64,000 nucleotides of DNA from Bisporella sp. PMI_857. Lineage: Eukaryota > Ascomycota > Leotiomycetes > Helotiales > Helotiaceae. Both the position numbers and the translations under genes were made by a program. The stretch lies in assembly GCA_021307315.1 (NCBI GenBank), contig JAJSPD010000028.1, positions 62,001 through 126,000 on the forward strand. Direction: 5' to 3'. Within the stretch, counting starts at the first letter, position 1, and the number at the start of each line of letters is the position of its first letter. The notes under the pieces are model-generated. The model had not been told where the DNA came from and did not search any database. It was given only the letters and a program-made list of their open reading frames with translations. Shown here one piece after another: positions 1-12,917 of this stretch.

Positions 1-421
1 TTGACCTCATCTTTTTCAGCGCCACTTTCACAGAGGGGACCTTTTATTTCCAACCAGTCTTTCCCTGCATCTTCATTGACATCTCATTCACCAAGATTCC
101 CAATTCTCCTACACTCTCCTGACATAACAAAAGACACTTCTGTAAAGCAGCATCACTTGTCGTATTATTAATCCCGGGTGCCCTGTTACCAATCTCAGAA
201 ATGACCAAGCCCAAAACCTCGATTTCTCGCAAAAGATATTTGACCTCAAGTGGTGCCTCTTTGACTTGTGTCCGGAATGCCTTCAACTTGATTATATTAC
301 TTGTGATGTTACCAGCGAGTTTACCGACCGAAATCCCGCTAGCGATAGTGCCTAGTACTTCGGCTATGATTTGGTATGCAAGGTGAGTTGGCGTAAATCG
401 ATAGACACACGGAAGAAGCAC
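1..421 (-). pseudogene. STAND/NLR-type N-terminal domain fragment at left edge
   Basis: Reading leftward from about 386, the translation AEVLGTIASGISVGKLAGNI matches the start of the fungal N-terminal domain found on STAND/ankyrin regulators. These proteins usually begin MAEVxGxxASG. At the expected start the codon is ATA rather than ATG (about 371-373), unless ATAG is a splice acceptor following an unseen first exon. The helical domain continues to a stop near 44. Beyond that stop another frame resumes domain-like residues (KDEV), so either a short intron or an indel lies at the edge. The gene runs out of the window. Partial gene or pseudogene cannot be decided here. The domain resembles the one in the ankyrin protein at 60967-63380. 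Confidence 0.5.
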
Positions 422-1034
422 GTAATGGGTGCGATGGATGCCAAAGTGGCAGTAGTGCTATATCGGAGGGAAAATTAGTGCTGCGTGTTATGAAATAATA
501 TAGGACAGAGAATAATGATACGGAGAAAAAACGCAAACGACTCATCAATTTGGAAAGATGAGGCCGCACTTTGCATTTCAAGTTGCCCACGAGTCTCCCT
601 AATACATTGCATGCGATGAGTGCCATACCTAGACACATTATTCAAGAATGCTTGCGCCACACATTGAGAGAATATAGCCTCACTTGAAGAAGGCTGAATC
701 TAACTGTTACTTCATTGAAGCCTAATAGACAAGGAGCGACAAAGAAGAGTTCTCGGTAGGTGGTAAACAGTTTACACAGGCATAAATTGAATCCGAACAA
801 AGAAAATACAAGATTGCGCACTGAAACTTGAATCACCGTTTCCTGATCTATAGACTCTGTAATGCAGTTTAAATGATGGGGTCATCATTATGCATTGAGA
901 CTTTCATCAACGTATTAACCCGGTATCCATGGAGTCATTCAACACCAACTATAACTCCGGTACCCCCAGAAATTTACGCACCTTTTAAATTCTAAATATA
1001 AAATTACAATTCGTTCCAGTTATCAAATATATTC
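422..1034. other. intergenic, nothing recognised
   Basis: AT-rich spacer between the edge fragment and the 3' end of the rhodopsin-like gene. Only short open frames with no family resemblance are present. Confidence 0.6.
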
Positions 1035-2422
1035 CTATGATTTGTAACCTGTATGTACATTTGCATGGTATCCCTCTAGCCTTTGTTCCGACTCCCGACT
1101 ATGCTCTACGGTGAATGTTACGTCGTGGTTAATCTCCAGCACACTCGTGTCGTTGGTGAAGCCCTGCTTGCCATTGCCATTCCCATTCTCGATGATATGC
1201 TCTTGGCTCGTGCTAAAGTAGCCCGCGCCAACCTGAGCTGCGGATCCATCTTCGGAATCTGCATCTTCTTTACCTCGCTTGCTCTTCATCTCAAACGCAT
1301 CGTCGTTGACGTTCGAACTGATCTGGGTACGCTTGTTACTGGCCATCCAAGATCGCGATGGTTGTTTACTGCCAGTCCCGCCATATGAGTTGGCGGCTGA
1401 TGAACCTCGACCAGTGAGAATGGGCAGTAACTTGCGAAGTACAGGCCAAAGCGTTGGTAAATTGATAACGTAGACACCGACTGTCGTCTCACGCATATAC
1501 CACCATGTGTAGTTGATAGAGTCATTGAGGAGGGAGGGGACAGTGGAATAGACTTTGTTTAGAATAGCTGCAACAATGACGAAGACGCCCATGCCGAAGA
1601 CCGCAACGATGCCTATCTTCTGTTGCACTGGGACTTGAATGAAGAGAAGCAGTGGGATGCCGACGAGGAGCACGCCGACATCTGAGGTTATATTGAAGCA
1701 CCCTTGGACAATGAGAACATTGAAATAAGATGCGCATTGGTCTAGATGAGGTCTTAGTCACTGTTTATATTAGGAAAGTGATATAGGGTTCAAAAACGCA
1801 CCTTGTCCTGGTGGAGGAGGAACAACAAAATAGTCTGTGAATGGACGACACATGGTGAAGTAACAGATCTGGGTAATTCCGTATCCAACATACGTGTATA
1901 TTGCCAACCAGTTGATCCATTGCCTTTGCTTCAGTCCTTCACTATTTGCGCTCAAATTAGCAATCGCGAGGAACTTGTGAGATGTAGCGACCTACGTCAA
2001 ACGAGCATAAACTATTAACATGCATCCTTTCATGGTCCACACCGTTGCCATAAGAGCCTGCTCTGAGACGAATACCCATTTAGCGCCTTCTATCCGTTCT
2101 TTTGTTGTTTCTGGAGTTAATGCTGCTATGTCCGCGTCCGACATAAAATTCGACCCTCCTCCTCCCACAAATTTATTCAGAGCAACACATAGGAGTGTGT
2201 ACCAGCCCCCAGCAAATATCATTAAATAGTCATCAATACGTAGGTACCCCTGCCTCCATATTTGTGCTGCCCTGCAGCAAGTTTGTTAGGATGTGCTTTG
2301 CTGCTTGTACAGAAAGTGGCGAGGAAGACTTACATCCTAAAACAGATGACGGCAACACCTGAACCATATAATGACCATGATTCTCTCTGGAAATCTTTGA
2401 CAAATGTTGGGGGGAGTGACAT
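1035..2422 (-). CDS. fungal rhodopsin-like integral membrane protein (SAT4/PTH11-like superfamily)
   Basis: Four exons on the minus strand (2422-2334, 2271-1996, 1941-1802, 1741-1035) give 403 residues, in phase at every junction. All introns are GT-AG, including GTAAGT after exon 1. The protein has the layout of the fungal rhodopsin domain family: multiple membrane helices, RIDDYLM after the first helix, YAR before an amphipathic loop, GLKQRQW, the CRPF segment and the conserved SLLNDSINYTWWYMRETTVG stretch near the last helix. A charged cytoplasmic tail rich in Asn and Gly follows. Family members are plasma-membrane proteins, some acting as PTH11-like surface sensors; the ligand is unknown. 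The start at 2422 is the only ATG that leads into exon 2 in frame. Confidence 0.88.
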
Positions 2423-2534
2423 GCTGGCTGGTAACCTCAAAGTAACTGTCAAGATATTATGGATATCTGTATAAATTATGTGGTTGTTGTCAACCAAGAC
2501 CTTCTATGTAGTGAATTTGGAAAAGAGCGCCATG

Positions 2535-2840
2535 TTACGGAGCATCTTGTGGATATAAACGTGAAAAAGGAAAACGAGGAACAGCTCCTGAGTACTCCCA
2601 GTGCAGACTGTGGGCATAGGTGAGCCCTTGTAGAATACCAAGAAAAGAGAAAGAATCTACGGCCCAGGCCCCAGTGAAGAATGGCATAGCGGTACATGTC
2701 ATCAAGGTCACTAAGGAACCAGTCAGCAGAATTATGAAACCAAAAAACCTATAACAAAAGAAGGCATAGAAACGATGGCAGATATCGTATGTTAATCCGT
2801 TTAGAGCTGCGGGCACCCCCACACTCCATTGCCTGAAAAG
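2535..2840 (-). pseudogene. hydrophobic permease-like relic, family not recognised
   Basis: A minus-strand open frame preceded by an acceptor-like TTTTCAG near 2838 encodes a hydrophobic protein of about 95 residues, containing GVPAALNGLTYDI and several possible membrane helices. No complete gene can be built around it and there is no clear ATG. It resembles a transporter fragment only in composition, so this is a weak call. The rest of 2423-3699 shows no recognisable gene. Confidence 0.2.
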
Positions 2841-3699
2841 ATATTGGTTACATCGATTTCCTTAACGATGGCTATAGAGTATGTTTCAAGAGCAGTAAAA
2901 CGAATATTGTGTCGGCAATTGGAATTGCATAATGTGCTGCCAAGCAACGCCTATTATTATTTGAAAGCGTATCAGGGAAGACCATTTAGTAATTAGAATG
3001 CTAAGCCAACACCTGACAATTCTTCATACAATGGGGCCTAAATCTCCGGCAATTATTCACCAATAGAATTGTACAATCTTCCTATGGGGGGAATATCTAT
3101 ATCGACAGGGACTTGAAGTCGTGGGATTAAGTCAGGTAAAAGTCTGAAGATTGAAGATCCCGCTCCTTTATCACACTAGTCTAGTAGCCGTGCGGCACCA
3201 TTGGAAAATCCTTCGCGGGACCGGACCGGAACAATCACCGTTGCCAAGATACTAGTGCTTCAGGTACTTACTGTAGAGAGTCAGGTTGTCATTTACTGTT
3301 ACTCTAGCGCGGGGTGCTGTACCCTTGTCTTAACCCGCGCCTAACCTCTACCAGTGAGTTGCTTCTTGTTTTTCTTCCCCCTTGACTACCACTACATAAC
3401 TTGGGGATTGGGCACCAGATGTTCTCATGCCTGAAAAACCCGTCATCTAGCATAAACCCTTAGGGGTTGTCTGTCTTGGCGGAAGACACCTGACTCTTCG
3501 CAGTGCATTTTCACTATGCCACTGAAGGAAACCGAAGTTAATCCATAATTGTTGTTCAGCAAGACCTAAGGTTCTGAAGAGATTGCTGATATAGAGCATG
3601 CTTTATAGAAGAAGTCCTGTTTAGTTTAGTTTCTGGATCTATCAGACTCTATCATGCTAATCATTTCTATGACTTCACTGACATAACCAGAAATAAGCC

Positions 3700-4610
3700 C
3701 TAATAGTTTTCCATGATGATATACCAGCTGGTCAAGCTTCCCAGAAACCATCCCCAAGCCCCCCAGAATGATGCTAGAGTAGCAGCCCAATACGCAGACT
3801 CTCCAGCATACCAAAGACAACCCCAAGAGCAAACCCTATTGACCCAACAGAGTTTAGAATTCCTACCCACCAGCATAGTCGATTCGGCGCTGGAATATAC
3901 CATTTCTTCTGGGTAAGTGACGTTTGCATAAGAGCAGCTATCAAGAAGAAGGTTCCCCCCAGGAAGGTTGGGAGGAGAGCAAGATAATAGTAGACGTTGA
4001 TATCGTTCAAGTTTGCAACCCCTGGGATGTAGGCAATTGTTGCAATGGTGAAGAAGATGATTCCTGTCCATGAGATGACAGACGCAACGAACGCTACATC
4101 CCGTATGTAATGTTTTCGCAGATCTGCTATCGGCGGGAACCAGGTAAAGCTCGGATCGCCGATGAGCACGATCTTTGACGTGACGTGCGCAGTTGGTGTT
4201 GAGAGGCCAGCTTCAAGATCTTTCAGTGGAATCTCCTTTTCAACGGGGCTACCTGACTCTAATGCCTCATGTTTGTCGCTTGCCTGGATATGCCTCGGCC
4301 TCACTGCTCCCTCAATGACAACCGATCCGTCATATTTGACTCTTCCGGTATTCAATGATTCCACAATAGCAGCCGTACAGCCCAGGAAGAAAAAGAAATC
4401 TCCTACACAACTAGAAGCTGGAATGGCATTGGCGTTAAATTTCAGACCAGGTTGGGCTGTTGCAAAAACATAGAGGAAGCCATTTATGGTGAAGAATGAT
4501 GCCCCGAGGAGGAAGAAGATTGCTGCCAGGTAACTTGGATCTCGGACAGGAAATCTCGTACACATTCGCTGTATGCGTCCCAGGAAACTAGACGAATCCC
4601 GATTGCCCAT
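3700..4610 (-). pseudogene. fungal integral membrane protein with probable frameshift
   Basis: One frame (ATG at 4610) encodes a multi-pass protein with FPVRDPSYLAAIFFLLGASF and FTINGFL near the start, then a soluble acidic insert, then WFPPIADLR and four further helices. This matches a conserved but uncharacterised fungal integral membrane family. The frame ends early at about 3774. The expected last helix (FWGAWGWFLGSLTSWY) lies in the next frame, ending at the stop at 3700. The switch must fall at about 3808-3820, where no spliceable intron fits. A one-base indel, either genuine or a sequencing error, explains this best. An upstream exon beyond 4610 is possible. Confidence 0.6.
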
Positions 4611-5647
4611 GATGATCGAAATTAGTTCTGGCAAGGTAAGGATCCTTGGGTAAGACTTGTTTCAGCGAATGTTAGCAATCTGCACAGCAGAAATTCAAGT
4701 GGGATACAGCACAGCTGTGATAAGGTGAATAGAACTAGGCTGACGAACTTTATCTTGACTGCGAAAATCGAAGTTGGCGTAAGTGATGGATAATGTACGG
4801 CAGCATGTATGCAGATGTGCTAAAGAAACATTCCCTCATATTTCCTCCATCCCAGCATGTTTTTAAGTACTGTTTCCAACAATTGTGAATATGGCTGCAT
4901 AAAGTGGGCCACGTTACACTCGAGGCTTCTAGTGCCCAAACTATCAAAAGGAATACAACGTGGTGAAGCATTAGCCAGGATGAAGTATCCCAAAAGAAAT
5001 ATTGCCACGAAATTACGTGGTTTCCGCTATATTTGAGCATTCTAATACATGGTGTTTTGGTAGTTGCACCAGGATAACCATTCAATCAAAGCTTGATTCG
5101 GCGTGAGATGAGACGAGGTAGAAACACACCTGAAATGCAAAGCCTCAATCCTCGGCCGAAGTTTAGGGACAGCATGCTTGTAATCTGTTCGACAGTCAGG
5201 TCCTGGACTATTTCCAAGAACTTCTCGCCACGACTAGGAGTGGTACGTCCCCTGGTTCTCGCTTACCCATGACGGCTGCGTCCGATATCTACGGAATATT
5301 GGTGGCTTTTGACGTGGGCTAGCGTGACAGGGCCTGAAGAAAAGTCCCGGCTAATGCAGTCGATCATTGCCCCAAGAGTGTCGGTACTGCTTGATTCGCA
5401 TCCGCCATAGGCGACCCTGGATACAATTCAAACTGCCTTTCATTGGCCACGCAAGTTTGAGGATAATAAGTCATGACCTTGGGATTCGCTAGCTTGATAC
5501 TACTAGAGTCATCCAAGACCGGATCCTGCCTCTCCGCTAATGCGAAGAACAAATCATGCTGTTCTCGAACATATTCAAGCCAGGACATTAATATCCTAAC
5601 GTACTCAAAATAAACCGTGAGGCTTGACAGATAACTTCAATTCGGAA
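4611..5647. other. intergenic, no supported gene
   Basis: Contains unassigned minus-strand frames at 4750-5085 and 5364-5588. The latter is 74 residues from an ATG and has no recognised family. No repeats or RNA genes were seen. Confidence 0.4.
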
Positions 5648-7361
5648 ATGATGGGCTATCTTAGCCTCACAGGCCTTTCGGTGATCTCATCGTTGATCTT
5701 GATCACGTACAAGCTTATCGTTGAACCACTCTTCATTTCTCCGTTGTCAAGGATCCCAAGTGCACATCCATCTTCTCACATATCGCCGTTCTGGATATAC
5801 TATATTCGATATACCAACATCGAAAATCGAACACTTTATGAGCTTCACACAAAGAAAGGCCCTATCCTGAGACTAGCTCCGAATGAGCTTAGTATCAATT
5901 GCTATGAGCAAGGACTCAAGACTGTGTACACTGGTGGGTTTGAGAAGACCGACTTCTATTTTCGCAGGTTCCACAACTATGATGGGTTAGGCTTCATGTC
6001 CAGTTTCTGTGGTATCATGTGTTAACTTCCACCAAGGGTCACGAATCTGTTCAGCATGAAGGATCACAGGTCCCATGCACAAAGGAAACGCATACTTTCA
6101 AATGTTTACTCTAAGTCTCAAGTCTTTTCATCACCAACAACCCGTGAGACAACCAAGGCTATTCTTTATGACCGGCTTCTGCCTATCTTTCAAAATAGTG
6201 TGGCAAACCAGACTTCAATTGAGTTGCTCAGTCTCAGCTATGCGTATTCTATGGACTCATTCATGGCTTATCAATTTGGGCTGTCCCTCGCCAGCAACTT
6301 CATCCAAGACGTCGTGGCAAGAGATTGGTACTTGAAGAATTTTTTTTCACCACGGCCGTGGCTTTTCTGGACAGTCGAGGTGCCCAACTTCACCCGTTTT
6401 GTAGAGAAGCTTGGGATTCAACTGGTACCTAAATGGAGCATTCAATCCGGAAAAGACATCCAAAACTGGAGCCTGGATATCTGTGACAAAGCTGAACAGC
6501 TGCTCAGCAAAGACGAGCCTCCTGCAGCTATAGATGTGCCGGTCATCTTCACTCAGCAGAGGGCTGGAATGCGAAAGCAAGACTTGGATCCAAAAAGCCA
6601 GAACGATTTCAATCTGCTGACTATAGAGCAACCATATCCTCGTCGCTTAGAAATCGCAAGCGATATGCACTGTCACAGCGCCGCAGCCCTCGAAACTAGT
6701 GGTGACACTCTCACCTATGTCTATTACGAGCTATCTCGCCGCCCAACTCTGCAAGCACAGTTACGGAAGGAGCTGCTTACACTTGACCCTCCTATAATCT
6801 ACCCTCTCCCGGAAGGCCAAACCCCAGAATTACCAGACCCAAAAATATTGGACTCACTTCCGATTTTAGATGCTGTCTTGCAAGAAACACTGCGGATTTG
6901 GGCCGCCACCCCAGGGGCCCAACCGCGTGTGACACCATTCCCATCCTGCACGCTCGCTGGATACACTGGTATACCTGGCGGAGTACATGTTCAAGCTTCC
7001 TCATACGCGATACATCGAAACCCAGATGCATTCCCTGGGCCCGAGGAATGGAAGCATGAGCGATGGCTTGAGGCTGAGGCCGAACAACTAACCGAAATGA
7101 GACATTGGTTCTGGGCTTGGGGTAGTGGGGGAAGGATGTGCATTGGAAGCAACATTGCTATCCACAGTAGGTTTCTACAACAGTTATTGATCTGTGGAGT
7201 TTGCGACTAACATGCTATAAATAGCGATGAAGCTTGCTATTGCGAGCATCTACACTAATTTTACGAGCACAATTGTCGATGCGGATGGCATTGAACAAGA
7301 TGAGGGCTTCACGGCCGGTCCTCGGGGTCAGAAGCTTGTTCTTCAATATCAACGTGCTTAG
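5648..7361 (+). pseudogene. cytochrome P450 interrupted by in-frame TAA
   Basis: Two exons (5648-7166, 7225-7361) would give a P450 of about 550 codons. Visible are the N-terminal membrane anchor, the HAQRKRILSNVYSKS segment, the I-helix ALETSGDT, the K-helix ETLR (ExxR) and the heme loop WGSGGRMCIG supplying the Cys ligand. The second exon joins in phase (A|CG ATG AAG) and supplies the family's typical C-terminus MKLAIASIYTNF. A TAA at 6023-6025 stops the frame; residues on both sides belong to one continuous P450 alignment (TNLFSM is family-typical). Only an implausible 36-nt intron (6019-6054) would avoid it. TAA could come from CAA by a C-to-T change in a CpA context. The substrate is unknown. 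Confidence 0.75.
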
Positions 7362-8287
7362 ACTTCAACTGGCATAAATTCCAATTTGTATGACGGCAAC
7401 GATGTTTTACGAAGATCAATGAATGAACGAAACGGAAATGCGATCATCGATATTAAGCTTCTTTGGGGCGACAAGTTTGGACGAGATTGAGAAATACTAG
7501 TAGTATGTTGCATGGAGTTTGTCAGCACACACGGTCGAAAGAAGCTCGGAGGCTTTAGCAAGTTCCTTCATGTGTGTGGCCCAAGGCTCCGGGCCACAGA
7601 GGCAATAGGAAGCTTCAAGGTAGCAAATATAAATAATTAAATGTAAATAAGCTTTCCCAACTGAAGCATTATAACTGGGCTACCAATACTGTTAGATGCA
7701 ACTCCACTCACTAAGTCTTCCTGTGTCTCGGCAAATATGGAAAAACTACTGTGCGAGATAAACTTCTGAAGCTGTCATTTGACGTAGTTCGTTGTAGGAG
7801 CTGAAGGCTTTGATGTGATTGGCAAGAAACCACCTTGCGCTGTGCCTCATATTTCTTCTCGCAACGCTGATGAGTGAGCAGCCAATAGGATAAGGGCTGA
7901 AGGCCGTGATAAAGATATTCTTCATTCCGAGCCCAGAACCCCCGCATGTAGCTCCATTCTCGTAATCTCATTGATTGATTTGGTGTCCATGGCTATTGTG
8001 CTAGCATGTTCTAAAATGAAGTAAATAGATTATTAAGTGTTCAGGTGTGAAGTCGATCATGGCTCCATATAGTAAGTATAATAGTCTATCCATGCATTAC
8101 AAATAGCTAAAATACAAGTATACTATCTGAAAGGAGAAGAGCAAAATATTGAGGACTTGACTACTTATACTGATACACACTTCCCCTGCCATTCTAGTGG
8201 TTGACATATACTAACCGCTGTGAAAACAATTTAAACAAAACCAGATGGAGAGTGCTCTAATTTTTTCAGGCGTACTTCGGTGTACAT
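7362..8287. other. intergenic, nothing recognised
   Basis: Lies between the convergent 3' ends of the P450 and the ABC transporter. Only short unconvincing frames are seen. Confidence 0.6.
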
Positions 8288-11200
8288 TCAGCTAGCTGTC
8301 TTGGTTTTCTTCGTTCTTAATTTCATCAGCAGGTAGACAAATCCGTAACTCGAAAAAACAAAAAGCCCAACAATAGCAAGGTCTCTCCATCCGTAGTAAA
8401 ATTCAGGCAGGTTAAGGGTCCGAAGATAATCTTGGCCAGATCGGTATTGACAAACTCTGCAGCCTGTCGTTGCGCCAGGATTCGTGAGGTTGGCTCCAGA
8501 GCCGAGCCCAAGCATATAATTTTCCAGATATTCTCCACATGTCTGGTTAGCCAAAGGCTCAAAAATCGCAAATTCGCTTTCCCTGCATCGTATTTCCACG
8601 TCATGAGTCGTAAAGACTAGCAAGGAGCCCATGAGATAGTTGAAAGGGTTGATGTAATATAGCCAATACTTCCAGAACTCTTGCATTTGCGAATAAGGAA
8701 CAAGTACTCCGCAGAATCCGACTAGAGTGAAGATGACTAGAGGGTTGACAAGCGAAGCCGCAACTGCGTTGGAAGCGTAGGCTGCAATGAATTGGCCAAT
8801 TCCGGTGTAAATGAATTCGTATAACAGCATGATAAGGAAAACAGGGCCGGCTTTGGTAGGCCCTGAAGGTAAACCAGCAGTAAAATAGAAACAAGCAAAA
8901 TACAAAACAGCACACACGACGAGATAAGGCAGCTCTGCAACAATCAGACCGGTAACGAATGCAACCCAGCTATAGATCTTGGCTTTTCTCTCTCGAGTTT
9001 CGTAGATGTCTCGCTTCTCGATAAAAAGGGGTTGTAGTTGGGCTATAATCGACTTAGTATTCAATGGCTACGTATGGGTTGGGCATCGGAATAGACTCAG
9101 GGGAGAGAGCAATGACAAGCATACCTATGACACCCGGTGCAACGAAAATGAAATTAAATACAGCGAAGAGCCGTAATTGGAGATCTCCAACGCTGTCTCC
9201 AATCATCCAAAACGAAAAGCCTGTGAAGAGGCCAAGAATAATGTGAAGCGAGAATTTGTTGTTGACATATTCTGTATTACGCCACATCGCCACATTCATT
9301 CGCTTCGTGACAATTTTGATCTGTGCCAATAAAGGCATGGCAAACTCAAAATCGTCTCCATCCCTGACTTGTGGTGATGAAGCAGCTGCCTCGTTGACTA
9401 TTCGATCGAGCTCAGCTAGCATCTTATTATGCTCTGGAGAGGAAAGCCAGATCTTATTCCAATTCTTTCTACGACTTGAGACAACATCGATCATGTGTTC
9501 TGCTGGGTTTGTGTCTTTAGGGCATGGAGCGCCATATCGTTCAAAATACTCCTTGACAGTGGAGGCATTTGGCCCAATATCGCCGAAATAGGCAGTATTG
9601 CCTCCTTTTGCAAGCAGTAGAAGAGTATCAAACTGGGAGAATAGCTGAGAGCTGGGCTGGTGAATCGTCACTAGAATGGCTTGTCCGGCAGCGGCGAGTT
9701 TCTTTAAGAATCGAACGATATTATATGCGGCTTGACCATCAAGCCCAGATGTGGGCTCGTCTAGGAAAATAAGGATACTAGGCTTTGACACCAATTCCAC
9801 TCCGATAGTCAGCCGTTTCCTTTGTTCCACAGAAAGGCCTGCGCCATCAGCGGTCCCAATTAGGCAATTCTCGATGTCATGCATTTCGAGGAGGTTAACA
9901 ATCGTATCAACATAATTTAGCTTTTCTTCCTTAGGAATATTTCGGGATTGACGTAATAGAGCAGAGAACTCCAAGGCTTCCCTGACAGTCCTATATAATG
10001 GTTGCTTCAGCACAATGTTCTTGAAAAAAAAAATTAAAAAAAAAAAAAAATTCCCCCCTCCAAAAACAGATAGCTACGTACGCTTTCGGCTCGTGGACAT
10101 CGAGCTGTTCACAATAACCCGCGGAACGCTGAAAGCTGACACCAAGCGGACGGCCATCTACCAGGACAGAGCCTTTAATTATGCCGTCAACCTTGCGTCG
10201 GGCTAACACATCCAACAAGGTCGTCTTTCCTGCCCCCGATGAGCCCATCAACGCACCGAGCATGCCCGGTTTGACCCATCCGTGAACGTTATTCAGCAGC
10301 ACTCGGGGTCCATTTGGTGTCTGCACCGTGTAGGTGAGGTTTTTCCACGTAAACACAGATGTGTTTTGAATTAGTTGAGCCTCTTCTGGCTGTGGAAAAT
10401 CCGTGGTCGAAGTGTTTGACGAAACTGCTGTTGGTTCGTCTTTGCATCGCGCCTCCTCGTCTTGTGGTGATGAAGAAATTTTCTTTTGTGAGTCTCGAGG
10501 TATCAACAAAACTCCATTCTGTGCTGAGCTTTCTTTCCAATTCGACGTAAATATAATGGTCAGGGACACGAAAAAGACCCACCAGGCCCTACCAGATGAT
10601 ATTAGCAGTGTGTAGAGTAAGCATATCTGAGAGGGATGTGACGGACCATACGATTCCAATATTTCTCCACCGGTGCGAGAAGTTGTAACTTAGGCTTGCT
10701 AAATACTGGTCACCTGTGACACTGTTTGCTCCTACTAAAGCACCCCTTACTCCTGTGCATGCCTGATTATCAGCTGAAGCATAGCCAGGACCGTTCGGGA
10801 CGAGATTAGGGCCGACGCAAGGCAGAACCTTATCGTGGAGCTCATTGGAAAGTAGCGCATCATAAGCATAGGCAATTGGGTCAATCCAGAAAATCCTACA
10901 AATGTTAGACGGTACGAACGGTAAATATGGCTGGTACTGAGTGCATACCAAACAAACCATGGATGCATTTGCGTTTTTGGGATCATGTATCCATTATACA
11001 TAAGTAAAGAGCTCACTAGAAATCCCGATAGTTTACTCGCTGCATCGAATGTTGGAAACGCAGCTCCTATTGCTCGAAATAGTGCTGTCATGCACATCGA
11101 AGTTGAGAAAACAATAAACCAGAAGGCAAAGAAGGTGCCTGCAGAGGCGGTCAGACCAACCATGAAGTAAATGACTAGCGAGAAGACACTGATCTGGAAG

Positions 11201-12917
11201 ATCAATATAGGGATGTCCGTAATGATTTGGGCAAGGCAGAATGCAGCTGGGTGATAGAGTGCAAAGCTCTTGTGTTTGGCGAGGACAGGGCGACCAGAGA
11301 ATGAATCTGTAACCTCAGATTGTGACAATAAAGCATTGAATAGCAGGGATACAAACAAAGCTCCTGATTTGATAAAAATACCAACTGAATTATTGGGCGC
11401 GTTATAGAAAAGAGAGCCAGAAGTCAAGGCTTGGATTAGGTTAGAAGCCTGCTTGATAGCAAGGGTAGATATATCCCCACGGATTATTCGGTATTGCCGT
11501 TGGATAGCAGCCTTCAGTTGTATCCTGAAACCTACAGTCACTGGTAATCGGTTCATGAGCAGGCTCTTGTGCTTCTCATCGTTAATCGCGAGTACGAATT
11601 CCTCTGTGTGTTCCTTGGCTGCCTGTGTCTTTGGATAATCATACTCAGCGGACATATTTTTTCGAATGTCAGAAAGTAGGTACTGCTCCCTGATTGCTTC
11701 AGCAGTTCTCGGAAATTTCATCTCGAATCCTGGACGAATTTTCCGTTCTGTTGGAACCGTAACTCCTAGAAGAATGTAAGCACACAAACGTGTCGTTTCC
11801 GAACTATCTTCTTACCAGTTAAGAAGTCTGCAACATTTGCACCATCTACGCAAACAAAACCCAGATCTTCCATGAATGGGCGTGCTCGTTTTAATGGCCC
11901 ATAATATATTTCTTTGCCTTTGTCCAGCACTAAAACCTTGTCGAACAAGTCATAGATGCCATTTCCAGCTTGATATATCGTGACAACTGAGGCGAGCCCG
12001 AAGATATCTGACATGACTCGGATAGCCTTGACATACTGAAGCGCGGTGCTCGCATCAAGTCCTCGGGTTGGGTTGTCCCAACAATAAATACTGCCCCGAG
12101 TGGCCATCGTCTCGATGATGCTAACGCGTTTCCGCTCGCCTCCGGACACACCGCGGTTGAATTCATTCCCAACTTTCGTGTCAACTGTATGAGAGATACC
12201 CAGCAAGTTAAGCAGGAAGTCCCGGGTGGCTACTCGTGCTTCCTCTGGAGTGTTATATCCTTGAACAAGGTTGTTCGGCATTTTCATTCGAGTTGCAAAA
12301 TCAATGGTTTGGCCCACAGTAAGACTGGGAAAGAAAATTTCCTCTTCCGTATTCATGACAATCTGGCCTCGGTATTTTGCTGCGTCTTTGTGATTTAGTG
12401 AGCCGAATTTGACATCACCGTCAATCTCTGTAAAGGCAGTTCTTCGGTTTGCTAACACTTTCAGTAGCGATGTGCAACCGGCGCCAGGTCGTCCAAGAAC
12501 CAAGAGCATCTCTCCAGGTTTCACACAACCGTGACTCTTGTCGACGATGGTTCTGAGCGACGCGACGCTGGCTCGAGTTGACCCTTTTAGTTTCCCTGGA
12601 AGACATTGAGAGGCAACATTTTCGTTGAAGCAAGCATCAGCTCCGACGCCCTTGACTGTCAGGTCGTTCCATGTCAACCCAAGCTTTCTTCCTCGGTGTA
12701 AGCCATAGCCACGACCATCTTCTCCTTTGACAGCCTTGACTTCAGGCATCATGGTCCAGTCCTCAATATCATTCTCGGACCCGCCATCGCCCGGCTCATC
12801 GAAGCTCCCTCCTGTGACTCGCCGACCGATGGCAGACACACGCGAGAGCACTCGACTGACCAAGCCTTCTGGTCCATCCGAACCTGGAGAGGTAGGATTA
12901 TCTTGGTGAGATATCAT
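8288..12917 (-). CDS. PDR-type (ABCG) multidrug ABC transporter, full length
   Basis: Six exons (12917-11816, 11765-10949, 10895-10647, 10588-10082, 9990-9125, 9042-8288) sum to 4296 nt, giving 1431 residues with every junction in phase. The order is NBD1-TMD1-NBD2-TMD2, typical of plasma-membrane PDR exporters. NBD1 has the fungal degenerate Walker [10 protein letters not shown] (142-150; Cys in place of Lys), signature VSGGERKR and Walker B region [13 protein letters not shown]2 has canonical GSSGAGKTT (about 838-846), an altered signature LSVEQRKRL and [12 protein letters not shown]2 ends with the large Cys-containing loop and a final helix before a basic tail. Intron 4 carries a long T/A tract (about 10015-10060). 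It is divergent from the Zn2Cys6 regulator at 13544, suggesting local control. It probably exports toxic or natural-product compounds; the substrate is not predictable. Confidence 0.95.
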
